Assembly (NCBI GenBank): GCA_950295325.1
Contig: OX485805.1
Span: 53,284,758 to 53,348,757, forward strand
Source of the DNA: Polytrichum commune
Taxonomy: Eukaryota; Streptophyta; Polytrichopsida; Polytrichales; Polytrichaceae
Length of the DNA: 64,000 nt
Direction: 5' to 3'
Below the pieces are notes generated by a model. That model made no database searches. It saw only the letters and a list, made by a program, of their open reading frames with translations, and was not told the origin of the DNA. Position numbers and translations under genes: made by a program. This document shows positions 44,820 to 55,269 of the stretch, piece by piece; within the stretch, counting starts at the first letter, position 1; each line of letters opens with the position of its first letter.

Positions 44820-46114
44820 TCCCTCTCCTTGGGAGGCCTACCATAGAACTCCCACACCTCCCGCGAGGCCATGATATTCCTTATCCAGGAAGCTTGGTAG
44901 GCCCTTTTCTTATTCCCCATGTTGAAGTAACGGGAGATGTCGCTCAATCGGGTCTCATCATCAGACCACACCACCAGTGCTTTCCACACCTTCAACTTCA
45001 CCTTCTGATGGTTGGGATCATCCCACTCAGTCATCAGTTGGATTTTCTTCGACGCCTCCACGCTGTGTTGGTCGTCTATCAGCCAGAAATCCCCTTTTTG
45101 AATTGTCGGCCACATCTCAGGTGTGGGCATTTTCTCCTGTCCTTGTGGCATCACTACAATCGTTTGCCTGCCGTCTTTGAATTGCTCGCTAACGATCTGT
45201 GCAATTATCCAGTCGACGTAGGCGTCTTCTTTTGCCCGGACACACTTTTCTTGTGGCGCTAGATGGCACTGGCTGATGTTGACGTCGAACTTGAAATCCC
45301 TGCCCATGAAAAAACAATGGGAGCATTTTGTCGTGAAATTGTTCACGATTTTTTGGATCTCCCCTGCATCCACTTCCTGGCCGGGCTTCGGCATACGCAA
45401 CTCAGGAGAGACTGGCTCGTCAGTCATCACAGATGACTCTCTGGCCCTCTTGGACGGAGTTGTTTGCCGGCTCCCTGAGGGCGTAGGAGGAGCGCTATCC
45501 GCCGGTGTCTCAGATGGAGTGGTTCGTCTTGAGTCAGCCGGTACTGGTCGCGGCTTCCTCACCGATTGGGGCCTTGACGACCCTGCACCTTCCTCAGCTG
45601 GTGCTTTCCGCCTCACTGGTTGCTGAGATTTGGACTTGCTCTGCAGGGTCTTGTTCAGCACGCTGATCGCATGTTTCAGTTTTGTAAACCGGCTCGACAC
45701 CTTTGTGTTCGATATACTTCCGTCGATGAATATTGACTTCGGTTTGATGACGTCTGGATCCACACACGTCTCCTTTGCATATATAGCGTCAAAGGGTTCG
45801 GAGAACTGGTGCATGAACATATGGGTGTTCTGCACAGCGGTGTTCTCGAGGACGACATCCACGTAGTCTCCAAGAGCTTGAACCGATGCCACCTCCCACC
45901 CCGTAAGAGTGGCCTATGTATGCTTCTCTACGGTCCCAATTTTCACAACAAATATCATTTTATAGAGTGATGCTTTCACCACTTGAATAGACCAGGCTAT
46001 GACAAGCCCGTCCTTAGGGACATAGGAGTCATCTTGTGGTGTTTCGTGTTCTTGCCATAACATGTCTGGCGCAAGCATGAACCACCTTTCTCCAGGTCTT
46101 TTCTTTGGGGCCAT
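44820..46114 (-). pseudogene. Exon 1 of the methyltransferase-like gene (ParB-like part)
   Basis: Starts ATG (46112-46114) immediately after the acceptor GTGCAG, so a 5' leader exon is likely upstream. The frame MAPKKRPGERWFMLAPD continues to GTVEKHT, hits one TAG at 45914-45916, and stays open in the same frame (ATLTGWEVASVQALG onward) to the transposon edge at 44828. The ParB-like motif IDDQHSVEASKKI lies near 45050-45095, preceded by AKEDAYVDWIIAQIV. The middle third is low-complexity Thr/Pro/Ser/Arg. Confidence 0.6.
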
Positions 46115-46815
46115 CTGCACGACAAGAAGAAAGAATGTTAGTTTCGGTCGTTCGACCCAAACTTCTCCAGATTGAACAAATGCACATTTTTCATGGATTG
46201 TATATTGTAATATAATAGTCATTTGTAAGGTAATATGATACTTTGTTATTTGTAGGTGGATCTGCACTTTATATCGTCTTTATCATCATTGATGTCTTGA
46301 TACGTTTATAAAAATGAGGTTAAGTTTGGGTCGCTCGACCCAAACATGAGGTTGTGTTTGGGTCGACCGACCCAAAGAAGATGCTAGGTTTGGGTCACTC
46401 GACCCAAACCTGAGGCTGAGTTTGGGTCGCTCGACCCAAACATGAGGTTGTGTTTAGGTCGACCGACCCAAACAAGATGCTAGGTTTGGGTCGCTCGACC
46501 CAAACATGAGGTTGTGTTTAGGTCGACCGACCCAAACAAGATGCTAGGTTTGGGTCGCTCGACCCAAACATGAGGTTGTGTTTGGGTCGACCGATCCAAA
46601 CAAGATGCTAGGTTTGGGTCGCTCGACCCAAACCTGAGGCTGAGTTTGGGTCGCTCGACCCAAACATGAGGTTGTGTTTGGGTCGTCTCCCAAAACTGTT
46701 TATTTTAATATTGTTTTTTAAACTTGGCATGTAGCATATACAATGCTTATGCATTGTGTATGCTACAACACTGTCAATTAAGAAACACATATTGGAACCC
46801 CTTAAAAAACAATAC
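46115..46815 (-). other. Predicted 5' intron of the methyltransferase-like gene
   Basis: Minus strand: donor AAAG/GTATTG at 46815 and acceptor TTCTTGTCGTGCAG ending at 46115, directly before the ATG. Inside it lie a 12-unit near-palindrome array and one further copy near 46139. The exon upstream would be a non-coding leader beginning somewhere in 46816-47340. Confidence 0.5.
46324..46696. repeat. Near-palindrome array, 12 copies, alternating centres
   Basis: Copies at about 46324, 46355, 46388, 46420, 46452, 46484, 46516, 46548, 46580, 46612, 46643 and 46675 (last one decayed), spaced about 32 bp. Centres mostly alternate between TCGCTCGA and TCGACCGA, and spacers alternate between ATGAGGTTGT and AAGATGCTAG. 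The real period is therefore a two-palindrome unit of about 64 bp. Confidence 0.93.
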
Positions 46816-49600
46816 CTTTGCTGACAGTTGCTGTTGTAGTCGTTGCAGATGGTTGCTTTTGAACAAGTGTTCTTCTTCGACTAAGATAGAATCAGTGAAT
46901 TCCTATTCGCAGACACGCTAAAACTCACAAACAACTACCAGAGATTTCAAACCTTTGTTGAATCTCTCAATAAATCCACAATCTCTCACACAACTCCTGA
47001 GTCTCTTCAGAATCACTCAAACAACAATTGTAACTCTCAAACAACAACTGAATCTCTCATAATAACAACTGAGTCTCTTAAAACAACAACTGAATCTCTC
47101 AAAACAATAACTAAATCTCTGAAATCACTTTTGTATGACTTTTGTATCTCTTATCGAACTTCCTAATCTGACAAACACTCAGAAGCACTCACATGCACTC
47201 ACAAGCACTCACAAGCACTCATCTGGACTTCTAACTCTCGCAAGCACTGCCTAAAGCTCACACAGAATGTTGGAAAACCCTTCAACAATCTGGAAAACAC
47301 TTCAACAATGATACAATGAGCAACACTACCTAACTTTTAAGATTGCAGAAGTGCAATCTGCCGCTACAGCAAGAGAAGGGAGGGAAGGAGAAGAAAAGTA
47401 GGGTGGCGAAGGAATGTAAAGAAACGTGCCACCCTGAATCGCCACGGCGCTTCGCGAAAGCGGCGCTTCAGGAGAGGCGGCGCTTCCACAAGAGGCGCGG
47501 AGCGAAAGGTTGGCGAGGAGAGAGAGAGAAAGGAGGAGAATGCTTGGCGGCTGGGGTTTTGTTGGCCTCGGGAATTGGCCCCCAACCGCACGAATAGGGT
47601 GCCAACGTGATTAGGGCAGCAACGGGAATAGGGTTACGGGGAACCCTAACTCCCATCCCTCTAAGGAGTAAACCCTTAGCGGGTAGTACAATTTTCAATA
47701 GACTTTGGAGTAGCCTAAGGTATACATCAAATGAGGTATTCTAAAAAATTAAACCATTTATACAATTAATGCATCTTTACAACGCAACTTTATGCTAACA
47801 CTAATACTTAACCCCTACTTACATGACACCATTAACTAAATTTTCCAAACAAGTTGAAGTCATTGGTTTCTCGTTTGTTTGAGCACGTTAGAAAAAAAAT
47901 ACAATTACGTGACATTTAACGATGTAATCATTGACATTTAGACTTTACCATTGATGCCAACAACTCACACAATATGCAATGAATAAAAAAGACAATCCCC
48001 ACCCCCCAACATGAAATTCGGAAATTGAGGATATTTGAGGGTGGAGCCTAAATGAATACCTTCCCCAAGTGCATATTGTGAGGGTTTGGAATTGCATGAT
48101 CTTTATTTCAAAATGCTAACATGCTCAAGTTTTATAGGGTATCCCCTAGATATTCACTTTGATGAATCACATAGTCGCCAATAAACCATGGATCGTGATA
48201 TATGTACTTGGAATGTGATATAAAAGCAAATTCGGAGAACCACAACATCATATGAAGCCCTTCAAGCAATCATGTTGTTATTGAAGGTTCGCTCCAAGTA
48301 TATTAGATAATGGCGCAAGATAAACTTGATGTTGTTTGTATATGGAGGTAGCACTGAACAACTACAAGATTTGGGCTTTAGGGTTTAGGGTTTAGGGTTT
48401 AGGGTTTAGGGTTTAGGAGTCAGGGTTATAACATATTAATCTATCCAATATTAACGTACAACATTGACTTACTGGTGAGAAGAGTCTTATAGGAAGGTTA
48501 TAGTAAAGACGATGTTGAGTATGTTAAGTTGTTATTTGGGACGTGTAAACGTGATATACTAATTGGTCTTGTGTTTATTCAAATAGCATTTCATGTTGTG
48601 GATGTTATTAGGATTTAGGGGTCTAACTTTATCGTGTTGTTGTTCATTGTTCCCTCCACGTATATTAGATAATGGAGAAAGATATAACATTATCAAATGT
48701 TGTTTGTATATGAAGAAGAGTCTAAAAGGAAGGTTATAGTGAACACAATCTTGATCATGTGAATATGTTATTTGGAACGTCTAAACATGATATACTAATT
48801 GGTGTAGGGTTTAGTCAATACGTATTTCATGTTGTGGACGTTATAAGGGTTTAGGGTTCAACTTTGGATGTTTTGTGCACACACATTAGTAAACTTGAAG
48901 TGAACTTGAGGATGGATTCAATTAGCATGGAAATATTGAATTCAAAAGCGACATTGGTAGTTAGTATCCCCTTATCGACGTCCACATACATTCGTCATTG
49001 CCACAGTTGCATGCGAGAGAATAGGACAATATTGTAGGGTTTAGGGTTTAGGGATGACAACATATTATGTATAAAAGCTCTTGTCACTTGCATTGTTGCA
49101 AATTCAGATTTGGAACAATAAATGAACTTTGTCATGACATAATTTGATTTCAAAATTAATAATTCCCCTTGCGAGGATCTTCATAACCACTTTAACTATT
49201 GTATTTAGTGACTCTTACCATAAGGCGTTACACAATGTTTAATAGACTTCTTTTGTCTACATATTGGTTAATGCCATACCGTAATGTTTGAGTTAAAGTA
49301 GATCAATATCATCATTTAATATGTATATGATGCATTAGGGTGACATTGTAGAAGTTTTTGTTCTAAATCACTTATCACAAACATTCTCTCCTCATGACAT
49401 TTAAAAAGATTAATGTGGCCGCCACCCTTCCTCACATATGTGCATGGTGCATGTCATAACCACACAAAACAATGAAAAACGGATTAAATATCCACATTAC
49501 TTTCAATACGCACCGTCAATACAGTCAGACGCTAACTTAGATGACGGCTGGGATAACCCAGATGACGACTGAGGTTAGATGCGCATTTTCTTTAATTAAC
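46816..49600. other. Gene-free region between two divergent genes
   Basis: 46816-47340: possible leader exon or promoter zone of the minus-strand gene, with about 24-bp repeats around ACAACAACTGAATCTCTC (47020-47125) and a decamer GCACTCACAA repeat (47172-47222). 47343-47700: purine-rich then GC-rich unique sequence, no convincing gene. 47700-49600: AT-rich, with telomere-type repeats and two related copies of a segment around TATATTAGATAATGG (about 48285-48645 and 48645-48870). Confidence 0.55.
48377..48417. repeat. Interstitial telomere-type repeat (TTTAGGG)n
   Basis: Nearly six TTTAGGG units in a row, with shorter runs near 48610-48620, 48840-48860 and 49036-49052. This is the plant/green-lineage telomere motif. 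Confidence 0.95.
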
Positions 49601-49708
49601 AAAAACTGGGGGATTCTGTCAGGAGGTTTGAAATAACCTAGAGAAGTAGGCGGGAAACTAGGCGGTGAAGGCATCCAATGAGGAAGTCGGGGAAGCGGAG
49701 GTGGATAG

Positions 49709-49714
49709 TATAAA
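49709..49714 (+). promoter_or_regulatory. TATA box of the transposase-like gene
   Basis: TATAAA within GTGGATAGTATAAAGGGGCG. The expected start of transcription is about 30 bases downstream (around 49740), followed by a short leader that ends at a possible donor (CAAG/GTTTGTG at 49804). Confidence 0.55.
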
Positions 49715-49991
49715 GGGGCGCACCCCTCAAAAGTTAGTCTTTTTTTCTATTCTCACACTCCTGAATTCGTAGGGAGAACTCTCAGTCGCAGCTGTACTTC
49801 AAGGTTTGTGCATGCTGTCGTTCATGAGCAGCTATCCACAACATGCAACCCCACTGTGAACTTTGCAATGAGCAAAAAACCAACCCACCTCGCGATTTCC
49901 GCCGCATTAATCGCCGGATTTTGTGGTGATTTAGGGTCCGTCGACCCTCGCCCACACCCAATTGTGGGCGAATTGAGTACGACGATGAGGA

Positions 49992-50263
49992 GGTTTGGGT
50001 CGGTCGACCCAAACCCACACCCCATTGTTCGAGGGTAGGCCCTGACCCTGAGGAGGTTTGGGTCGGTCGACCCAAACCCACACCCCATTGTTCGAGGGTA
50101 GGCCCTGACCCTCAGGAGGTTTGGGTCGGTCGACCCAAACCCACACCCCATTGTTCGAGGGTAGGGTATGACCCTCAGGAGGTTTGGGTCGGTCGACCCA
50201 AACCCACACCCCATTCTTCGAGGGTAGGGTATGACCCTCAGGAGGTTTGGGTCGGTCGACCCA
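49992..50263. repeat. Near-palindrome array, 5 copies, ~62-bp period
   Basis: Copies at 49993, 50056, 50119, 50181 and 50244 with centre TCGGTCGA, separated by almost identical spacers containing CCACACCCCATTGTTCGAGG. A decayed sixth copy lies near 49934. Confidence 0.93.
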
Positions 50264-50365
50264 CACTTTTTTCCACATCGCGAACGAATTGTTAATGGCC
50301 CTTAATTCATATGCTCAGAAGGGTTAGACGGACTCAGTACTAGCCTAAACGCATCATGTTTTAAG

Positions 50366-50642
50366 GTTTAGGTCGACCGACCCAAACCACTACCCCCTGT
50401 GGGTGGATTTACAGTGATCAAGTTTGGGTCGGTCGACTCAAACCCCTGCCCAACTGTGAGAGGTTTTAATATGACATTGACAAGGTTTGGGTCGACCGAC
50501 TCAAACCTACACTCCAGTGTGGGTGGGTTAACCCTATAAAATTTGGGTCGGTCGACCCAAACCCAAACCCCATTCCGTGAACGAATTGTAAATGGACTTG
50601 GACGCATCATGGTACAAGGTTTGAGTCGGTCGACCCAAACCC
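50366..50642. repeat. Second near-palindrome group, 5 diverged copies
   Basis: Copies near 50366, 50422, 50484, 50541 and 50620, with centres ACC or GGT and single-base changes. Spacers still share CCCACACC-like words with the first group, pointing to an older amplification. Confidence 0.88.
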
Positions 50643-50839
50643 GCTTCCAAACTATGTTGTGGAGCATTTTTGGACTGATGCACAATATTGGGAGATCTCA
50701 TAGTAGATGTGTTCCACATGTGTCGTGCCGCGTTGTCCCAAATGATCATTGTGTCTTGCCTTCTACATCAATTGATTCTTTTGTATCCTTACATTTTGTC
50801 CATTTTATTTGAGATTTCATGTGCACATGTGTAGGCGCA

Positions 50840-53547
50840 ATGGAGGGAGTTGGGGGAAGATGTGATTCCTTCTCTGATTACATGGGCACCACTTCATCTC
50901 CGTCTGGGGATGAGCTAGACATTGTCGGGAAGGATAGTTTTGATGACAGTGCAGATGAAGGTCCTTTGGGGGGTTCTTCGCCATCCGCACCTTTTTGCCC
51001 CACAGTGGAATGTGCAGGGCTTTCACGAGCTTCATGGGTGAATTTGGATGTGGTACTTGTTAACGACAGTGGAGTTGCTGTGGTGGAGGGTATTTGTCGT
51101 AACATACATCCACAAGATTGCATTGATGAAAACCCCCTTGGCACCGAGGATGTTGGAGTTGTTATATTGGAATCACTCGTACATTCCGAAGTCAATCCAA
51201 CTCATAGGTTCTCGTTGAGAAGGTCGCCGTTGAGGAATGTGATAATTGAGGGGGTTAGCTTGCATGACCATGAGCGACGACACATCCAAATCCAACAGGA
51301 GCTCCAAGCAAACATTTGGCTACGCAAAGGCCTACGGAAGTACGATACATTGACACGTCCTACTCCGTCTGCAAATGAGTGTAAACGTCAAAGGTTGCTC
51401 TGTGAGGAGTGTATTAGAGAAGTTGTCACAAAGGATTGTTGTGTACATCGTTGTTGCCAATTGTTCCCAAGGGATAAATGGAAGGCCATCCGTGAGGAAA
51501 TGTGGCTTGGAGATTTCCGTCTAAGATCCACTAAAAAACTTGATGTCCATAGGGTGATACATGTGAATGGGGCGGGTCGCAATGTCGCGCACCTCTCCAT
51601 GAGGAGTGCCCGAAACACCATGGGCACAAGGGGGACCCCGGAGTGACACCCGGGACTTGTGGCGCCGTTGGTGAGAGGGCCCAAGTGATCCTAGTGTGGG
51701 CGAGGGCCCCGGGCGTTGGGAACGCCTCCCACCCACGGAGACTAGGAGGCACAAGGGTAAGGCCATGAGCTATGCGTAGCTCATGGCGTGGTGATTCTAG
51801 AATGCTCAAGAACACCTCAATCAAAGGTGTGAGCTAGGAGTTATGGCCATTTGAGTGGGGCGCTGTCCCGGGACAGCGCCCTGCTACAGCAGTGCCTGGG
51901 AGTGATTCCCGGGACTGCCAAGCTTCAAACAGGCATAACTTCCTCAAGACTTGCCCAAATGGGGCAAGTGAGGCGTCCATCGGCATCTACGTGAAGCGTA
52001 GATGAAGATGGAGTGGTTGGTTGTTATGATCAGACATCATACAAGGAAGTTATGATGGTCTGAAGTTGCTGGGGCTTCTAGGCCCAGCGGCTAAGGGAAA
52101 GTGTCCACTTGGCCCCAACTCTTGGTAGAGAGACAAGAGGTTGGTTGACGGTGGGGTAGGGGCCCCGCGTAGAGTCCTAGAGGCTTATATGGGTGAGGTG
52201 GTGTGGCCTCACCCACCCGAGGCCGAACGGCACGGCCTACATGGGCTTTGGCCCATTGTGAGGCCATAGTTGCCTAGTATGGTTCGGGTTGTTGTAGTGT
52301 TGCTCCGGCAACGCGATGATCAACATAAGATTGGACTTCCATGGATGGAAGTCCACATCTAAGGATTGGTTACCGATAAAAGGGGTTGGTTACCGATTAA
52401 AGGGGTGAGTCCCGAAATCAAAGTAGGAGGGTTGGTTCCCCTCCTATGAACTAATGGTCCGGGGTTAGAGGAGCTAAGCATTAGCATGGCGGTATGCGAA
52501 GGGTTAGCGACTCGTAACCTTTGCTAGAATTGAAAATTGGCAAGATGGTCAAGGGGGGGCTAGCAAGGGTTGCGACACGCAAAGTCATCACCCTTGAGAG
52601 CATAGACGTGTGTTGTACGGCATGGTACACCATTCACGGTGTGTCGAAAGCGGAATTTTATAGACAAACCGCGTATGCCAAGGAAGGACGCTGGTCTCGT
52701 CACCATGGGAATACGGGCTTAAAGAAACCAAGGGAAGCAACGAGACAAGCAACAGCCACTCTGGCAACCATCATTGTCTCCCTTGCCGATGCAATGCCGC
52801 ACAAAACACGCACACTCGTAACCGGCAAAAAGGTTGTGGAGAAGGTTCTTCCTACAGGCACGAAATGGAAAGACATATTGTTGGACGTAAACGCAGTTGG
52901 CGAAAAGGCCGGGTTGGACCCAATTTCATTGTCGAAATTGAGTGCAATAAAGAAATCAAACTTTAGCGAATACATTACAAAAAGACGTGGTGACAAATTT
53001 GCCCGTTGTTCCAAATGCGAGAAGTTGAAACGCCTTCGAGATGCACACACGATGGGGACAGAGTCCTATGCAGCACATCAAATGAACTATTTCAAGCATG
53101 TGAACATGCAAGAGGCACACCGTAATGATTACTACACAAATAGAGCTTTGTCCATCTCTAGGCCTTTGGAGGTCCTTACAATCATCCATGACAAAATGGA
53201 CCATGCCAAAACAGCCTCACCATGTTTTGCAAATCGAATCAAAGCCACGGACGGCCTTTTTAAGCTTCCTGTATCGGTTACAGGTGATTTTGAAAACTAT
53301 TACAATGCATTACCTAAACACAATTTTGTGCTCTTAGGTTTGTGCTTGGGGCGATAGATGTACACCATGTGAATTTTTTTGTGTTATAGTTGAATACTAA
53401 GCCATTGGGTTCGCATTGTAGGAATGATTGAACATGGACATGGTGATGTCAAGTATGCTCATTATGCTCTTGATTTGTATCCGGCGGATTCAAACCACAC
53501 GATAGGGTCATTTGCGAAGCTTTTACGTGATTTGGAGAAACCGCCAT
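50840..53547 (+). pseudogene. Transposase-like (DUF7869-type?) gene interrupted by LTRs
   Basis: Starts at ATG 50840 (MEGVGGRCDSFSDYMGT) after an acceptor. Exon 1 is split by a solo LTR (51583-52577); removing the LTR and one CGCAA rejoins the frame exactly (GAGR then KVITLESIDVC). It ends at donor ACAG/GTGATT (53283). Exon 2 starts at 53422 (GMIEHGHGDVKYAHYALDLY) and is cut by the LTR at 53548. Features: a Ser/Asp-rich N-terminus, CCTAWYTIHGVSKAEFYRQ resembling a helix-turn-helix, FARCSKCEKLKRLRD (zinc-like CxxC), then IHDKMDHAKTASP and HGHGDVKYAHYALD, which from memory resemble an RNase H-fold transposase-like family widespread in eukaryotes. Function is inferred from motif resemblance only. 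Not functional as it stands. Confidence 0.55.
51583..52577 (+). mobile_element. Solo LTR (995 bp) inside the transposase-like gene
   Basis: Plus-oriented LTR TGTCGCGC to TTGCGACA, flanked by CGCAA at 51578-51582 and 52578-52582. Confidence 0.94.
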
Positions 53548-54542
53548 TGTCGCAACCCTTGCTAGCCCCCCTTGACCATCTTGCCAATTTTCATTTCCTA
53601 GCAAAGGTTACGAGCGCCAACCCTTCGCATACCGCCATGCTAATGGTTAGCTCCTCTCACCCCGGACCTTATAGTTCATAGGAAGGGAACCAACCCTCCT
53701 ACATTGCTTTCAGGACTCAACCCTTCAATCGGTAACCAACCCGTTTAATCGGTAACCAATCCTTAGATGTGGACTTCCATCCATGGAAGTCCAATCTTCT
53801 ATTGATCATCGCGTTGCCGGAGCAACACTACAACAACCCGAACCATACTAGGCAACTATGGCCTCACATTAGGCCAATGCCAATGGAGGCCGTGCCGTTC
53901 GGCCTCGGCTGGGTGAGGCCACACCACCTCACCCATATAAGCCTCTAGGACTTCACGCGGGGCCCCTACCCCACCGTCAACCAACCTCTTGTCTCTCTAC
54001 CACGAGTTGGGGCCAAGTGCACATTTTCCCTTGGCAGCTGGGCCTAGAACGCCCCAGCAGCTTCAGACCATCATAACTTCCTTGTATGATGTCTGATCAT
54101 AACAACCAACCACTCCATCCTCATCTACGCTTCACGTAGATGCCTATGGACTCCTCACTTGCCCCATTCGGGGCAAGTCTTGAGGAAGTTATGCCTGTTT
54201 GAACCTTGGCAGTCCCTGGAATCACTCCCAGGCACTGCTGCACCAGGGCGCTGTCCCGGGACAGCGCCCCACTCAAATGGCCATAACTCCTAGCTCACAC
54301 CTCCGATTGAGGTGTTCTTGAGCTTTCTAGAATCACCACGCCATGAGCTACGCATAGCTCATGGCCTTACCCTTGTGCCTCCTAGTCTACGTGGGTGGGA
54401 GGCGTTCTCAACGCCCGGGCCCTTATCCACACTAGGATCACTTGGGGCCTCTCACCAATGGCGCCACAAGTCCCGGGTGTCACTACGGGGTCCCCCTTGT
54501 GCCCATGGTGTTTCGGGCACTCCATATGGAGAGGTGAGCACA
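53548..54542 (-). mobile_element. Diverged 3' LTR cutting the transposase-like gene
   Basis: Starts TGTCGCAACC at 53548; the right end is eroded (GTGAGCACA for GTGCGCGACA), then the polypurine tract complement CTCACCCCCACC. More substitutions than other LTRs, so older. No matching target duplication on the far side. Confidence 0.85.
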
Positions 54543-54773
54543 CTCACCCCCACCAAACGGACTCGATGCCCTCATCGACTATACTTGTAATCGGCACACC
54601 AATTCTCAAGTTGCCATCCTCTATGGTGCGGCATTGTGTTTACCTTAGGGCGCGACCCCCACAATGCATCTTCAAATTTGGCATAGTCCCAAAGGTGTCG
54701 TTCCTAGGTGGTCCGTTAGCGACCTTGGATCTCTCATCCAAGGACCTAACCTACACTAGACCCACCTAGGAAC
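54543..54773 (-). pseudogene. 3' non-coding fragment of a minus-oriented element
   Basis: Matches the interior next to the 3' LTR in A and C (compare 813-1040), then stops abruptly at CCCACCTA, where an oppositely oriented LTR fragment begins. Confidence 0.8.
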
Positions 54774-55269
54774 GTTCGCTCAATCCGAGGTGTGAGCTAG
54801 GAGTTATGGCCATTTGAGTGGGGCGCTGTCCCGGGACAGCGCCCTCCTACAGCAGTGCCTGGGAGTGATTCCCGGGACTGCCAAGGTTCAAACAGGCATA
54901 ACTTCCTCACCACTTGCCCGAATGGGGCAAGTGAGGAGTCCATCTTCATCTACGTGAAGCGTAGATGAGGATGGAGTGGTTGGTTGTTATGATCAGACAT
55001 CATACAAGGAAGTTATGATGGTGTGAAGCTGCTGGGGGGGTTCTAGGCCCAGCAGCTAAGGCAAAATGTCCACTTGGCCCCAACTCTTGGTAGAGAGACA
55101 AGAGGTTGGTTGACGGTGGGGTAGGGGCCCCGCGTAGAGTCCTAGAGGCTTATATGGGTGAGGTGGTGTGGACTCAAAAAAAAAGCTTAGGTCATTGGTT
55201 GGCCTAGCCAACTACTACCACCATTTCATTCTAGATTTGTTTTAAGGTTGCTAGGGCCTTACTCGACTT

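Larger units (their letters stand above)
38494..46114 (-). pseudogene. ParB-like plus beta-class DNA methyltransferase-like gene, broken
   Basis: Minus-strand gene assembled from splice signals. Exon 1 runs 46114 to 44820, continues after the hAT-like insertion at 41855-41817, and ends in donor GAG/GTGAGT. Exon 2 is 41583-40252 and exon 3 is 39986 to about 38494-38506. The phases agree: exon 1 ends NPKWE, exon 2 starts DFKYQM, exon 2 ends GGSKPIYAAM, exon 3 starts MLGLNIYSYIED. Exon 1 has a Ser/Thr/Pro-rich linker, then GDFWLIDDQHSVEASKKI, like the DGQHR motif of ParB/sulfiredoxin-like domains. Exons 2-3 end with a motif like the FxGxGT...A.G...E signature closing beta-class N4/N6 DNA methyltransferases; a DPPY box is not clear. 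Defects: TAG at 45914-45916, the transposon, and a frame change near 39830 in exon 3. Confidence 0.55.
49804..50834 (+). other. Predicted 5' intron of the transposase-like gene, filled with near-palindromes
   Basis: Donor at 49804 and acceptor GTGTAG ending at 50834, six bases before the ATG. Contains two near-palindrome arrays. The splice sites are predicted by eye only. Confidence 0.45.

Noticed and set aside
47343-47698. Short overlapping frames on both strands in the GC-rich patch
   Set aside because: No conserved motif, no splice or promoter support, and composition explains the lack of stops.
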